Assembly: GCA_949825065.1 (NCBI GenBank)
Contig: OX463859.1
Coordinates: 16,449,220-16,513,219, forward strand
Direction: 5' to 3'
Origin: Odontocerum albicorne
Lineage: Eukaryota > Arthropoda > Insecta > Trichoptera > Odontoceridae
Length of the DNA stretch: 64,000 nt
In this document: positions 48,429 through 60,487 of the stretch, piece after piece
Numbering within the stretch: the stretch's first letter is position 1
How the letters are laid out: each line of letters starts with the position of its first letter
Program-made: the position numbers and the translations under genes
The notes under the pieces: model-generated
The model's database searches: none
Seen by the model: the letters and a program-made list of their open reading frames with translations, nothing else
Told to the model about the DNA's origin: nothing

Positions 48429-48807
48429 CAAAAAAATATTTCTTTACAATGATAGTCAGTCAAATACGTTTCCAATAAAATTAGAGTTCCAACTCTTACT
48501 CGTTTTCGTTTACATACTTTCCTTTGATGTTGCAGAGATCCAATTAAACTAAATTTTCAAAAACCAAAGTTTCCATTAAGTCAGCGCCCATTCTGTTAAC
48601 CTATTTAGGGCTATATTACAGAGCCGGATCCATTTATAAAAGTTTCACTTAAAAACAATTTATTTTAAATGTTTCATTATTATCCAATTTTAATTACTAA
48701 TTGTTGGTCTGATATATTGATTATATAAAACGGAAAAATATTTTTGTGTACGAAGTTATCGTGAAAAATTTTGGCGCAGCAAACATAAGTTTTAAGTTTT
48801 TTTTTTC
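48429..48807. other. No feature seen
   Basis: AT-rich. Confidence 0.3.
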
Positions 48808-49085
48808 ATTCGCATGGACAGTCGTCAACATGTCCGAACCGTTGTGATACATATTCAAGAACGTGACCATGAGAACACGTTGACTTCTACCGAGGAGCCG
48901 CTACAGAAAGCACGAAATTCGCGGTTTGTCATCCCACGTGTTGTAAATATGTAAAGAGGCAATAACACTCGCAAGAGTGTCAAATCTGTCGCGTGTGAGT
49001 TAACGTAGTGTTACCAGACTGGGACCCTTTTGTTATCATTTTATTTCAGGTAACATCGGGAATCGAGCCTGAAACCATGGTTATT
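48808..49085 (-). mobile_element. SINE-2, reverse
   Basis: Plus-strand CGAAATTCGCGGTTTGTCAT and CTGGGACCCTTTTGTTATC are in the body; the head is partial, with B box complement GGGAATCGAGCCTG. Confidence 0.6.
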
Positions 49086-49164
49086 AAAAAATATATTTTT
49101 ATAAAAAAAGGCACAAAACATTTCAATTGAATATTTTTCGAAAAAAAACTACAAATAACTTTTT

Positions 49165-49467
49165 ATACGTACATACCATTCCTCCGTTTCCCTGTAGAAG
49201 TAGGCGGAGAGAAGATAGTGCCAGATTTTCCTATCGCGATACACATATTTCGTATCTTCTACATCCAAATATCTTCTTATACAGCATCAACAATTTCTCT
49301 GACTTTTCTACATTTCTTTCTTTCAAAACATTCTCGTTATCCAACCATTATTTCATTACTATTTTTCAACCACGCCTTTTATTTATATTTGCACTGTTGT
49401 AGCGCTTCTTCATTCGTTCGTTCTAGTTGCCTTACCATCTCTGAGTGATCTTCATAATATTATTCAA
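49165..49467 (-). mobile_element. LINE-A 3' part, reverse
   Basis: Plus-strand CCGTTTCCCTGTAGAAGTAG, TATCTTCTACATCCAAATAT and CTTCATTCGTTCGTTCTAG are in LINE-A reverse order. Confidence 0.7.
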
Positions 49468-49690
49468 TACACCAAAAAGTATGATAAAATACACCAAAAA
49501 TTATGAAAAAGTATGATAAAATACACCAAAAAGTATGATAACAAGTATGATAAAATACGCCAAAAAGTATGATAAAAATTATGATAAAATACACCAAAAA
49601 GTATGATAAAAAGTAATACACGTTCGTTCTAGTTGCCCTACCTTATCTGAATGTTCTTTATAATCTTATTCAATACACCAAAAAGGTTAG
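49468..49690. repeat. Tandem array with a duplicated LINE-A piece
   Basis: CACCAAAAAGTATGATAAA-type units are repeated about six times (49480-49612). After the array the LINE-A piece CGTTCGTTCTAGTTGCC...TTATTCAATACACCAAAAAG (first at 49411-49485) occurs again at 49621-49685. The array probably grew inside the element by slippage or unequal exchange. Confidence 0.8.
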
Positions 49691-50039
49691 TTAAGAGAAA
49701 GAAAAAAAATATTCTGCATCCAATTGTAAATTGACACAGTATTTTATAAACTTACATCAGCTGTTTTGTAACTAACTGATTATTTTATTTTTTAATTCAG
49801 TTTGAATAGTATAGTGAAGTTTTATTTCTTTTTTTAAATGATTTTCTTTAACCCTTGAGATTAAAAAACAAGTTTAAGTTTTATGTGTAAAGAATTAATA
49901 ATATGTGCTTTGCAAGCTGGATCGATAAAATTTTAATTTATGATAAACACAACTGTAACTGTTGTTATTTATATCCGTCATTGTCATAAAACTTATTTAT
50001 TTTTAAACTGTTAAGAGTATTTAATTATTGATTATATAA

Positions 50040-50340
50040 AAAAAATTGGTCCCAACATCGAACCTTGTACAACACCTTCATACATAGTACCTGCCACTCA
50101 ATCTCAAACCCGTTTTATTCTCTCTTTGACTAGATCATTTTGATCAAAAGCAGCATTTGCAAGTCCATCTGCACTGAAAGCCACCCCTGATAGCAGTCGC
50201 TCAGCTCCATGGAAGGCAATTAATTGAATTTGTCCTTCCTCTTGGTGTAGGCACTTCGCATTGCCGCCGACAGATGGTGTCTAAATGGGTCCCGCTCGCC
50301 TGAGTACATCGTACATGGGAACTACAATACCTTCAAAGAG
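50040..50340 (-). mobile_element. Possible RT fragment
   Basis: The minus strand reads, in one frame with two stops, LIAFHGAERLLSGVAFSADG, LANAAFDQNDLVKERI and then GTMYEGVVQGSMLGPIFF. The last block matches the RT box G-V-P-Q-G-S-x-L-G-P-x-L-F. The upstream text is not recognised, so the class of element is uncertain. Confidence 0.5.
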
Positions 50341-50774
50341 GAGCGATTTTTTTTACTTTAGGAATATTCTTATTTTAAAATGCTTTGTTCTTTTGTTTCT
50401 TTTTTATTTTGAAATTATTACAACTTAATATTGATCAATTTTTTATTTTTGCATCAGACATTCTTTTCTAAATTGTGGCATTACAAGTCATGTTTTATTA
50501 AAGCACTATTATTTGGATTTTTTTTTTTACTGTTTAGGAAAATAAGTTCTATTTATACGAGTATGTTTCTTAAATCATTTGTTTTGTTTCTAAAGTCGAC
50601 ATTTTATACTTATTTGATTTTGATCGTTCAACTAAAACGCATTTGAGAACTTGTAAAGTTTAAATTAAAATGCTTTTAAACGAGACCACAATGCTTTTAA
50701 AGTTTTCCCACTTTTTTAGGTTCATACAACAACTTTTTTTAAGTTTAATACATTTTTTAACGAAAAAGTTATTT
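50341..50774. other. AT-rich, no feature seen
   Basis: One TACGAGTA at 50556. Confidence 0.3.
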
Positions 50775-50940
50775 GACATCATCCGTGGTCTAGTTGGTAA
50801 AGCATCGTCTTACAGCCCGGGGGTGCTAGATTCCAGTACTCTTTGGAATCCAGTTTTTTTTTTTATAAAATGGGTTTAAGTCTTATTTACACTGAGTTCT
50901 TCAATATTCTTCTGGTTGAAAGATATTACATGGTAATAAT
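50775..50940 (+). mobile_element. SINE-1, broken at its tail
   Basis: Head CATCCGTGGTCTAGTTGG, B box GGTGCTAGATTCC, then TTCTTCTGGTTGAAAGATAT and ACATGGTAATAAT. The tail stops exactly where MITE-3 begins and is not resumed behind it. Confidence 0.7.
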
Positions 50941-51197
50941 GAATGGCGTTTTGGTAAAGAGGTATATGTCATTAATGACTTATTTGTCAGTTTGAAGTTT
51001 TGCAGCACTTGTATTCCTGAAATACAGAACTCAGGTAAATTTTAAAGGTAAACTTTGAATACATAAATAATTTATGTATTCAAAGTTTACCTTTAAAATT
51101 TACCTGAGGTCTGTATTTCAGGAATACAAGTGCTGCAAAACTTCAAACTGACAAATAAGTCATTAATGACATGTACCTATTTACCAAAACGTCATTC
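50941..51197. mobile_element. MITE-3, full-length 257-bp palindrome
   Basis: GAATGGCGTTTTGGTAAAG at the left is mirrored by ACCAAAACGTCATTC at the right. The arms match nearly perfectly through to the centre at about 51069 (ATAAATAATTTATGTATT). There is no coding capacity and nearly every base can pair, so the DNA could extrude as a cruciform. Confidence 0.95.
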
Positions 51198-51292
51198 AAA
51201 TTATCTAAGGTAAACAACTATTTAGAACAAAAGTGTTATGCAATGCCACAATAAAATTAATCATAGTATAAATTGGCCAAAACCCGTACGGC

Positions 51293-51425
51293 TGTCGAAT
51301 ACTTGGATTCTCTCCGAAAGTAATTCGAAATTTGAATCTCGGTAGGGATACTGAACGAATTTTAAATACCTAGCTAACAATTTTTGAACCGGTGTAAGAG
51401 GGGACGATATATAAATTATATATAT
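51293..51425 (+). repeat. Dispersed repeat, forward copy
   Basis: CGAAAGTAATTCGAAATTTG, AATCTCGGTAGGG and ATACCTAGCTAACAATTTTT match the reverse copy at 41227-41362. Confidence 0.85.
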
Positions 51426-54286
51426 AAAGAAATTTTACATTTATGAATATATATTTTCATAAATGTAGAATTTGTTTTACTTCCGTGAATATTTCACGGG
51501 TTGCAACTAGTATACAATTATCAAAAAAACTTCTGTTTAAAAGCGAGTTTTACAGCATGTAGGTACTTTTGAAAAGTTTGGTTGGACTTCGAGTAAAAAT
51601 AGATAGATGCAAGGTGAATATGAAGAGTTTGAGTTTTTTGAACGAAAGTAGTACCAAATGTGATGGAGGGAATATATATGGTATTATAGGACTCACAACG
51701 GATGCTAGTTTGTCCAAACATTGGGATTATATGGTCAGGGCAGGACCTGACTGATGCGAATGATATGGTAATCTATGTTGCCTCATACTGGAATAAATGA
51801 TAATTGACGATCACTGTGAACGTTTTTTTTGTGCGAAATTTAAAAATAAATGTTTAAAACATTAAGAGGTCAATGGTCATTATATTTCAAGATAACTTAA
51901 TAATTAAGTTATGACACTAACTTTCTTTGTATTTATAACAAATTAAATTTGTGAAAAAAACCTGCAAATTACATCAAAGTTAAAAGAGAGATTACACAGG
52001 TACTTAAAATAAATGTTGCTAGGGCTTGATTAACTTTTAGAGCTTACCTCACATGACATTAGTTTGCCTGTCTCGCTCCATAGAACCAACCCTAGGTGGA
52101 GTGCGAGGGGCAATCAAACAGTCCTACCGCTGTTGACAGTTTGATTTGCCATCTCCAATCTACGTGCCAATACAAGCCAATTCACTGCGGTACACAGTGA
52201 TATATGCCGTAATATAGCTCCATGCTTACTACATATCTACAGACAATTGACAAATCTGCTGTTACTGACAGAAGAATTTAAGAGAGAAATTCTGTTCAAT
52301 TGTTATTGAATGGAGTATTTTATTCGTGTATTTACGTAAGAGAAATATTCTGTTTTTAAAATATAACATTTCTTATGAAAAATATTTTTCTTGATGTTTT
52401 CAAAACAATATGCGTGGTTCGTGAATGGAAAAAGTCTACAGAATATTAAATTAGAATAAGTATTGACTCAGAATTTTAATGAGACAACTTTCCACGTTTT
52501 ATTATTTTGCATATCCTTTTTTCTAAGAACAATAATACTTTATGTTAGTCTGATTTTTTTTAATAATAAGGCTTTAGTTTTTCAAAATATTTTTAAGACT
52601 TTTTGAAGATATTTGCATCTTTATTACTTTTTCGAAATAATACGAGGAATGTTTATTACGTTGTTTCAATTTCTGTCCATACAGTGTTACATTCTTTAAA
52701 AAATCCTTACCGTCGGACACTCGGGTTCGATCTACCACTAGTGGAAGATCCGACCTGGAAACGTGTATGTAAAGATTCCACGCTAACGTCCAACACATGG
52801 TTAGGCGATGTTACAGTTAAATTTGATTATCTATCCTCAGTAGTGTATCAACAAGAACTGATAGAAGACGTGTAGTTTCGTTATATTCTGAAATGTTGAA
52901 AATTTAATATCACACGATAATCAAGTATATTTCAAAGGAAGGAATTGCTCGGCAGAAAGCCTTTTCGACATCCCCAACATTTTCATCTCCATCATTTTAC
53001 GTCATTCTTGGATTGAAGCCTTTGCCCTCTAATTAGTTTTCTCGATCTTGGTGTTTAATTCTACATTTAGCATATTGTATTTCTGTCTGAAGTATCTCAT
53101 CTACCTTAATCTATTACACTTTATAAAAACTACCGAGTTTAGACTTCAGTACAAGTTGTCTTACTTGTTTTTTTTATACCAACCAATTTTGGGTGAGGGT
53201 CCTACAACTAGAAACAAAGAAATATTAGTTGAACTTTTAAAAACAATAAGCTTCCATAATATATATATTAATTCTTACCAACATAATATGTATATTAATT
53301 CTTACCATTTAAATTTTTTTTGATTCTATTATGCTTTGGAATATTTTTATAAAAAATATATTGTGTTTAGTAAATAAATACCAATGATTTTCTGTTATTT
53401 ATTTTATTATATTTAAAAACGCCTTCATTATTTGAAAATATAAATAAAAATAAAAATCATTACAACTTAAAATTCCAATTAGAAACTGTATACAGACTGC
53501 ATATTATAAAGGGTGCCGAGACCAAGGTTTGTTTTTTTTTTCTAAAATTGTTTTTCTTCGTATATAACATAAACATACATATTGATAAACAAATCACCTC
53601 CTAAAGAAAGCTTACGGTTAAATTTTCGTTACAAACGTTTTCTAACTACATGAAGCAAACGCTTCTCTTAAACCTTCACCAGATCAATACAACACTCTGC
53701 CCGCAGTTTCCAGAATCCTGTACCTCACATCTTTGATCATTAATAAGAAAAAAAAAATTTATTTCAGCGATTATTTTACTTGGGCGCGTTTCCCTTTTAT
53801 CAGTTGCTCATAAATCATAAAGCCCCCATCACACCCTATTAAATAGGTGGCGCAGTGACAGGTCACATTAACACAAACCAATGGCCACCACAAAAAGACA
53901 TGGTGTTATTTATTTGATTTTTATTTTTTCCATTAACATTTAAGACTAGAATTGTTATATTTATCTTTAACGACGGACAAACATAAATTAAAAAGCGATA
54001 AATAATTCATTTGATGGAATATTATTATTTTGTTGAGGTTGGAATGTTTTTTCAATTTTAATTATTTGAGTATTGTTTTTTTTTTGAAAATTACGATATT
54101 TTAACATTTTTTTAGATATGAAATATTTTTGAAGGGATGTTTTTAAAAGAATATCATGATTTCATTGCTATTGAAAAAAATATTTATTCATTTATTCTGC
54201 AGAGTTAAAAGAAAATTTTGAGAATTATATATATTTAAATAATAAATATATACCATAATAAAACCTTTTTTTAAATGTTTACTAAC
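51426..54286. other. Long unassigned stretch
   Basis: A less AT-rich patch at 52.04-52.26 kb (CTCGCTCCATAGAACCAACC) has no frame. CTCGGGTTCGATCT near 52724 resembles a lone SINE B box. Short repeats ATTAATTCTTACCA occur twice at about 53265 and 53292. Otherwise AT-rich. Confidence 0.3.
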
Positions 54287-54289
54287 GAG

Positions 54290-54352
54290 AATCGAGTTCG
54301 TAAGCCCAGGGCTAAGAGAGAGTTGTCTTATCAACAAGGCCTTTGAGGTTAT
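54290..54352 (-). mobile_element. SINE head, reverse
   Basis: B box complement GAATCGAGTTCGTAAGCCC and A box complement CTTATCAACAAGGCC. Confidence 0.5.
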
Positions 54353-54734
54353 CAACGATTTTTATAACGTTGTTTTTTGCCTATTACTTATTTCCACAAT
54401 GATTTGACAGACGAAAAGACTTTAATTTGTTTTTATCCTTGAGGTCATATTCTAGCGTTTAGGAATCTTTGAAAATGCAGGAAAGTAACAAAAAAGACAA
54501 TTCCTTGGAGACAAATTGTTTCCTGACACTGATAGATTGGGAAGCTGACACGGCGCAAACCGTCCAAGAGTTTGTTTTATTTTTAACCACACTTTTTCCA
54601 GTTTCTCCATTCTATAACAAAACGACGATAAATTGTACGATTTAGTAAGTTAAATAACAGAAGTCATCATTTTTTTTTCACTGGTTTAGTCGAAGTTTCT
54701 CAAAACGAAATTTCTATTTTTTTGTTGTTTATGA

Positions 54735-55092
54735 AATAAAAGTGTAGGGTAAAACGTGGATATAATAAAGACAAAAAAGATACAGTAGAAGTGCGTACAC
54801 TGAGAATAATATATAGGGTGACAATTGATGTCAGGATACGGAAGGAGGTAATAAGGATTGAATGTGAACTTAAGGTTGATGTGTTGAGTAACATGACGAA
54901 GACGGAAGACCAAGGAAAGTATGATTGAATCAAGTGAATTATATTTTAGGAAGAAGGAAATATAGAAAATCAGAGACCTCGTAGGAGAAGTTGTATTAAT
55001 GTAAATGAGGCGAAGGATGTATGTGGAGATAGGAAATTCTGGCGTTCTGTCCTCTCTGCCTATCCCGACAGGATAATGGCGTGATGAATAAT
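54735..55092 (+). mobile_element. LINE-A 3' part, forward
   Basis: GAAGTGCGTACACTGAGAAT, AGGGTGACAATTGATGTC, GGAAAGTATGATTGAATCAA and GGATGTATGTGGAGATAGG, ending with CTCTGCCTATCCCGACAGG and GGCGTGATG. Confidence 0.75.
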
Positions 55093-56507
55093 ATTCATAC
55101 AGTGCAACGTATTCCGATAAGAATGAAGAAGTTACTGATATTTTAATGATATTTCAGCATTTAAGTAATATTGACCGTCAGACGCAAGTTAACCTTTTTT
55201 TTCAGTTTACTTAAACCAGGGTATAAAAGCTAATGAATAAAAATACACATTTTTAAAACTCTGACGGTAAAAATAGTAAAATATAACATTTTCCCTACTT
55301 TGTTCTTTGAAAATAAGTGATGTTTTACCATAACAAGTCTTTCAACCCTTCTTACTCCTATGGTTTCTCGAGAAAATTTCTCAATTTCTCGAGAATCAAT
55401 CTCAACCTTTGCAAATAAGTTATTAAAATCAAGAAACTCATTATTGGCTGTAACTTGAGTATTTACAATCTAAATATATTGAATATCTTCATTTTAAAGA
55501 GGTTTAATTATAAAAATACAAATAAAACTTAGTTCTAAACTTCAATTCTGTATAAAGACTAGAAACATTTGTAACAATTTAAAAAGAAGTTCAATTGTTC
55601 TCTATTTCCTTAAAAAGCGATAAATATTCCTAAAAAAAACGCGACCAATGCCTGGTATTGCCAATTGTAGAGGACGGATTGGTTTTGTCGTAGGCAAAAT
55701 CGAATTGTGAAAATTGACGTGAAATGAAACTTTTTTTCCATTCTATCTTGCAATCCAATTACTGGCACCAGTTGCGAATAAACTAGAATACAATCTGATG
55801 CTAGTGGAAAACAAAAAAAAAACTAAAAAAAACGTAACGAGAATTAGTTTGAAAGACAGGACCTAACAACTCGGTCCAGTAATGTAAAGTTAATCATGTT
55901 GAATGAGTTTTAATGTACGAAACGAAGAAACATTAAAAATATCTACGATTCATGAAGCATGTGATAAAAACTTTTCAAGTATTGATATTGATATATAATG
56001 TCAGTCCAGCTTTCAGATTTCACTTGAACACTTTCGTTGTAGACGAATTTAAAAGGAAACTGAAACATTCATTACATTGAAGTGAAGTGTCAATTTCCTT
56101 TGAAATACGAAATTTGATATATATATACTCATACTACGGTAACCACGTAATTTTTTTGTTTAAATAAAAAAAATTGTAACCTACAAAAATTCAGTGTACT
56201 TACTTTCTGGATATGCCTCGTACATGTAACCTTTTGTTTCTGAGTTTATACTAGGAATGGAGTAAAGTGTAAATTAACTTTGAAATACGAGTTAAATTGA
56301 TATGTAACATTTTGATTCTGAGTTTATATAATATGAATATTGTATAGGCTGATAATTATTTAAATACATAATTGCCTCCGTCAATTTGACATGGGAGAAC
56401 TACTGCTACTTAAATATATTAATAATAAAAGCACTTTTTAAATTAGAAAACAAATTATTAATATAGAAGACGTCATAAATTCCATTATATTATATTTATT
56501 ATTTAAT
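55093..56507. other. AT-rich, no feature seen
   Basis: Nothing recognised. Confidence 0.3.
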
Positions 56508-56757
56508 AAAGTAATTCATAATACTAACATTTGCTAAAGGCTTTACCTATATACAAATTTATATCTTAAGAACAAATCTAATCTATATATTATAATTATG
56601 AACTAACCTAATTTTAATTTCCTTAACGTCATTTTATTTTTAATAATTTTAATATTTCATTTATTAAAAATTAAATTAAAGTTACAGACATGTTTCGCTT
56701 TACAAAAGTATTGTGGAACTGTCGACAACTGCTTTTGTAAGTGAAACAGGCGTGTCA
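56508..56757. repeat. Dispersed repeat and hairpin
   Basis: GGCTTTACCTATATACAAAT repeats the string at 44.35 kb. Then ACATGTTTCGCTTTACAAAAG (56689 on) pairs with GCTTTTGTAAGTGAAACAGG (56731 on), separated by about 20 bp: a stem with few mismatches. It may be the 3' untranslated end of a retroelement. Confidence 0.55.
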
Positions 56758-57734
56758 TGTTAATTTAAGTTAATTCTGTAGATTAGTTTCATATTTTAGT
56801 GTTAAATCATTCTGTTGTATATGAAACTATTTATGACTGCCATAAGCCTAGCAGCTACATTAAAAACAGGCTGGAGTCTAAAGAAATATTTTTATCAGCT
56901 GTTTACAGATGGCAGTGGTGGATATTGAATACAAAAATTACAATAAATTATGACTCATTAAAAATATAGTCAAGTCGATGTAAAATAATATTTTATTGTC
57001 CTGATTATAACCAGTGGAAAATATATATCGTCTAAAAATGTTAATATTTAATTATACATATCAAATTTTTCGTTAAGAATAAAACGAATTTAATACTAAC
57101 ATACGAGTAATAGACAAAACTTCCAACAATCAATGTTGAGGACAATCCTACCACAAATAAAAAGAAATTTATTTGGGTACTTTTGTCACTTCCAATATAT
57201 TTGTCGTTCTGTTTGCTAAGCACTTTGGCTTCGCGTGATCATGTGTTTGAGGCTTTGTAGGTTCAGTTTTACTTCAGTGCCTTCTCAATACTGACACCAT
57301 GCCACGTTTTTTAAAACTTCGTCCAGGTAAGAGGTCAATCTTTATCGATTCAAATTATCGCTCTGTTCTTCACTGTTTGGACACTCATTTTTTATTATTT
57401 TAAAAGGTAAATAATTGTTTCTCAGACCTGATGCATGTTTAATTGCACAAAGTTATAGCACCACTGTTAGTTGTTTGTTTTTTTTTCTGGCCAATAAAAC
57501 TCAGTTGAAGTAATTTGTAATTTTACAAAATAAAGGAATAAAGCCTTTTTAAGTAACGTAAATTTAATATTACGTAAATACACCAGAATTGAGGATCTGT
57601 CTTATCCATAACTTTATCAAGAATAATTTCACCTTACTTAAATCAACGCATTTTTCCATTTTTTTATTAATTAAACACTTTCATACGAAATTTATTTTAA
57701 ACTACCAGCATTTATTTCATAATATTTTTTTGTA
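56758..57734. other. Unassigned; first-exon-like ATG at 57299
   Basis: CACCATGCCACGTTTTTTAA opens a nine-codon frame that runs into CCAG|GTAAGAG at 57326/57327, a good splice donor. Taken alone this is weak. Confidence 0.2.
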
Positions 57735-57862
57735 TACATGGCCGTATGAGAATGGGTATCGATGTGGAAGAAGCGATATGTTTGTGTTAAGATACGAAAA
57801 TCTGGCGTTTTGTCCTATCTGTTCACCCCTGTAGGAAAACGCTGTGATGATATGTATGTACG
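57735..57862 (+). mobile_element. LINE-A 3' terminal fragment
   Basis: ATGTGGAAGAAGCGATATGT, ATACGAAAATCTGGCGTTTT and GTCCTATCTGTTCACCCC, ending GATGATATGTATGTACGAG. Confidence 0.65.
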
Positions 57863-57994
57863 AGTATGTAAGTAACCTTGACTGTGTCTTTAATAAAGTG
57901 AATAAAAACAATATTTGGGAAAATTTCATAATAATCAAATTTAAAGACAAATCTCAGGGAAAATGTGTACTCGTAGATCTAATACTTTTTTACC

Positions 57995-58262
57995 TATGTT
58001 ATTTAATGATTTATCTACTTTTTTAATGACTGTTACTTATTTAATGATTTTGATACTTATTTAACCATTTGGTCACCTATTTAGTGATTTTATTACCGAT
58101 TTAATGGTTTTGTTGGTTTTTTGATGATTTTGTTACCTATTTAAAGAATTTGTTACCTATTGAATGATTTTTTACCTATTTAATGATTTTGTTACCTATT
58201 TAATGATTTTGATACTTTTTCAATGATTTGGTCTCCTTTTTAATGATGTTATTACCTATTTA
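57995..58262. repeat. Tandem array, 20-bp unit, about 13 copies
   Basis: GTTACCTATTTAATGATTTT and variants follow each other at 20-bp spacing. The best-preserved copies are near 58140-58205. Confidence 0.9.
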
Positions 58263-58289
58263 ATATCCGAATTGTTTCCTTCAAAATAG

Positions 58290-58566
58290 CCGAATTGGTG
58301 AATCTAACGTATTAAAGAGCAAGGCCAGGAGACAATACTTACTTCAGCCCTAGTAATCAAACCTTCGGGAGCAGAACCACTAGAGTAGACACGGAACTTA
58401 CGGTTCGTAATTGCACATGTTGGAAATACTCGCACATGTATTCGTCGGGTGTGAGTAGTGTAACTAGGTGAACTTTAAAAAAAAATATTGGGTTTTATCG
58501 GGAACTGAACTCAAAGCCCTTGGACGGAATTCAAACAGCTTACCAACTAGGCCATGGAGGTCGGCA
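58290..58566 (-). mobile_element. SINE-2, reverse, with head
   Basis: Head complement CTTACCAACTAGGCCATGGA at the right, B box complement GGGAACTGAACTC, and body CGGAACTTACGGTTCGTAAT. Confidence 0.7.
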
Positions 58567-58609
58567 TTACAAAATAATATTACAATACTTTAGAATTGTA
58601 CATTAAATA

Positions 58610-58985
58610 CATTATATCACCACGCCATACCTATTTCGGGATAGGGCAGAGAGAACAGATCTCCAAACTTTACTATCGAAGTGCATCACTTTCACCTCCT
58701 CCACAACCAACAATCTCGTCAACCACAATTTTCTATTATTTATACTTCTACCTTTGCCACCTTTCAAAATCTGGTCCACTTGATACAATCACACTTTCCT
58801 CGGTCTACCTCTTCCGGGCACATACTGCACATTGGTCTTTTATACTCGCTTAGTATTCCTTTTGTCACTTATTCACATGTCTAAACAATCTGAAAGTTCG
58901 CATATCCAAACTATCATTCTCATATCAAGCCCATCATTCATTTTCTTATCTTGCTTAATCTGCTTACTCTACTGTTACTTATCGT
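58610..58985 (-). mobile_element. LINE-A 3' part, reverse, diverged
   Basis: Plus-strand ATCACCACGCCATACC, TTCACCTCCTCCACAACCA and CTTTCCTCGGTCTACC follow the reverse order of LINE-A. It ends where SINE-3 starts. Confidence 0.6.
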
Positions 58986-59335
58986 AGAGGTGCATAGCCG
59001 CACGGTAACGCACTGGACTCCGTGCAGAAGGTCATCGGTTAGAGTCCCCGCGCTGTGCCACTCCCCTTGAATGAAACAGGATTTTTTTCCCACCTAGTAT
59101 ATTCGGGGGTATAAGGATACCTACGACTTAGGTCAAATATATTCTTAAAAAAAAGACATGCCAGTGTGCTCCGATCCTCTCACTTCGGTGTGCCATCGGA
59201 TTCAACACAGCAGTGTGACCGGTGAGTTTGCTGGTGTGCAATGGCTCACTCACTTAAAAAAAATCCACGGCACAGCTTCACTTACCAACTAAATTGACGT
59301 TGTAATGGTGAGGGGATCCTCGACTAGAATGAATC
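58986..59335 (+). mobile_element. SINE-3, forward copy
   Basis: The tRNA-like head carries A box ATAGCCGCACGGTAACGCAC and B box CATCGGTTAGAGTCC with spacing normal for a tRNA. The body contains GTGTGCTCCGATCCTCTCAC, TTCGGTGTGCCATCGGATTC, GTGAGTTTGCTGGTGTGC and GGTGAGGGGATCCTCGAC. The body recurs on the minus strand at 60893-61112. The acceptor stem does not close, so a functional tRNA gene is unlikely. Confidence 0.7.
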
Positions 59336-60153
59336 TCCTTACTTTAAATAATACATTTTAAATATTATTTAAAAAATAATTACGTTTTTTTTACTTGATT
59401 AATATGAACCCACCTTTAATACAGAGTGTACATTTATGATGTAAACCATCCTTAACGCAGAAATGAGGCTGATCCAAATTTAACATAGAATTTATGCCTT
59501 TGTCACATCCCTAGTTCAATACCACCTGGTTTTAGTCTAATCTGATTATAAATTCTTGGTTTGGTAACAAGGGTTATTATTGAATTATTTAGCTCGCTGC
59601 TTTCCAAACGTGGATCTTTAGAACCTTTGGTCTATAATATGACATTATTGAGGGTTACGGGAATCAATCTAATTTTAATGTTAGAGATTGTTCATATTTG
59701 ATATATTTCTGTCAATATGATACTAGAGGTGATAATTTATCAAGTGTTTTGATCGAATTATTGAATTGATGAGATATATTTTGTGTAAGTCTTTTTATGT
59801 TATTTTTATTTAAAAATCCTTTAATTTAAACAAGATTTAGAGTAATTTTACCGTTATATGTTAACCTTAATATATGTTAACCTTAATTCATCACAATACG
59901 ACTTTAAATTTAAATATTCCGTTAAGAGCATTCAACATTGCTACAAATTATTATTTCTTCTATGCTATAAAACTTCATAGTTATCCTTATTATGTTTTAT
60001 CTGATTTTCATAATTTACTCTGTAAATAATTTAAATTCTGAAATAGTAATTTTAAATGTGTACGACGTGTGAATTAGTTTACTGTATATTTATTTGTTGG
60101 TCCGTGGCGCAGGGACAATCGCACTGACATTTTTATAGCATTTCAACATATTG
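59336..60153. other. No feature seen
   Basis: AT-rich. GGTCCGTGGCGCAGGGACA near 60098 resembles a lone tRNA-like A-box region. Confidence 0.3.
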
Positions 60154-60330
60154 TCTTGTATTACACTTTCATTGTACAACGTGGCAGGCTTATTGCCGTA
60201 TGGCAATCTTTTCCAGTCAACTTGATAGATGAAAAGAGGCATTAAGTGAAAACCAGAGTGTAGTCTTTTTTTTTAATCTGGGTTCCAGCGGAATCTGAAC
60301 GCGTCTTATCAAATAGGCCATAAATAGATT
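60154..60330 (-). mobile_element. SINE-1, reverse
   Basis: Tail complement TACACTTTCATTGTACAACG, GGCTTATTGCCGTATGGCAA, then body and head complement with TTATCAAATAGGCCATAAA. Confidence 0.7.
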
Positions 60331-60487
60331 GGGTTTTATGTAAAAAAATAATGGCTTGTATACTTTTTGGTGTTGCAAGGAAATTTTATGAATTTACTTT
60401 TTTTTGCTGGCAGTAGTAAAACCTCACAAACAACAGCAAAAACTTGTGAGTGAATTTCGCTCATGTATTTCAGAGGTCAGTTTTCAG

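Noticed and set aside
9517..58262. CRISPR-like arrays at the tandem repeats (9.5, 49.5 and 58.0 kb)
   Set aside because: Units are contiguous without unique spacers, and the genome is eukaryotic in character.
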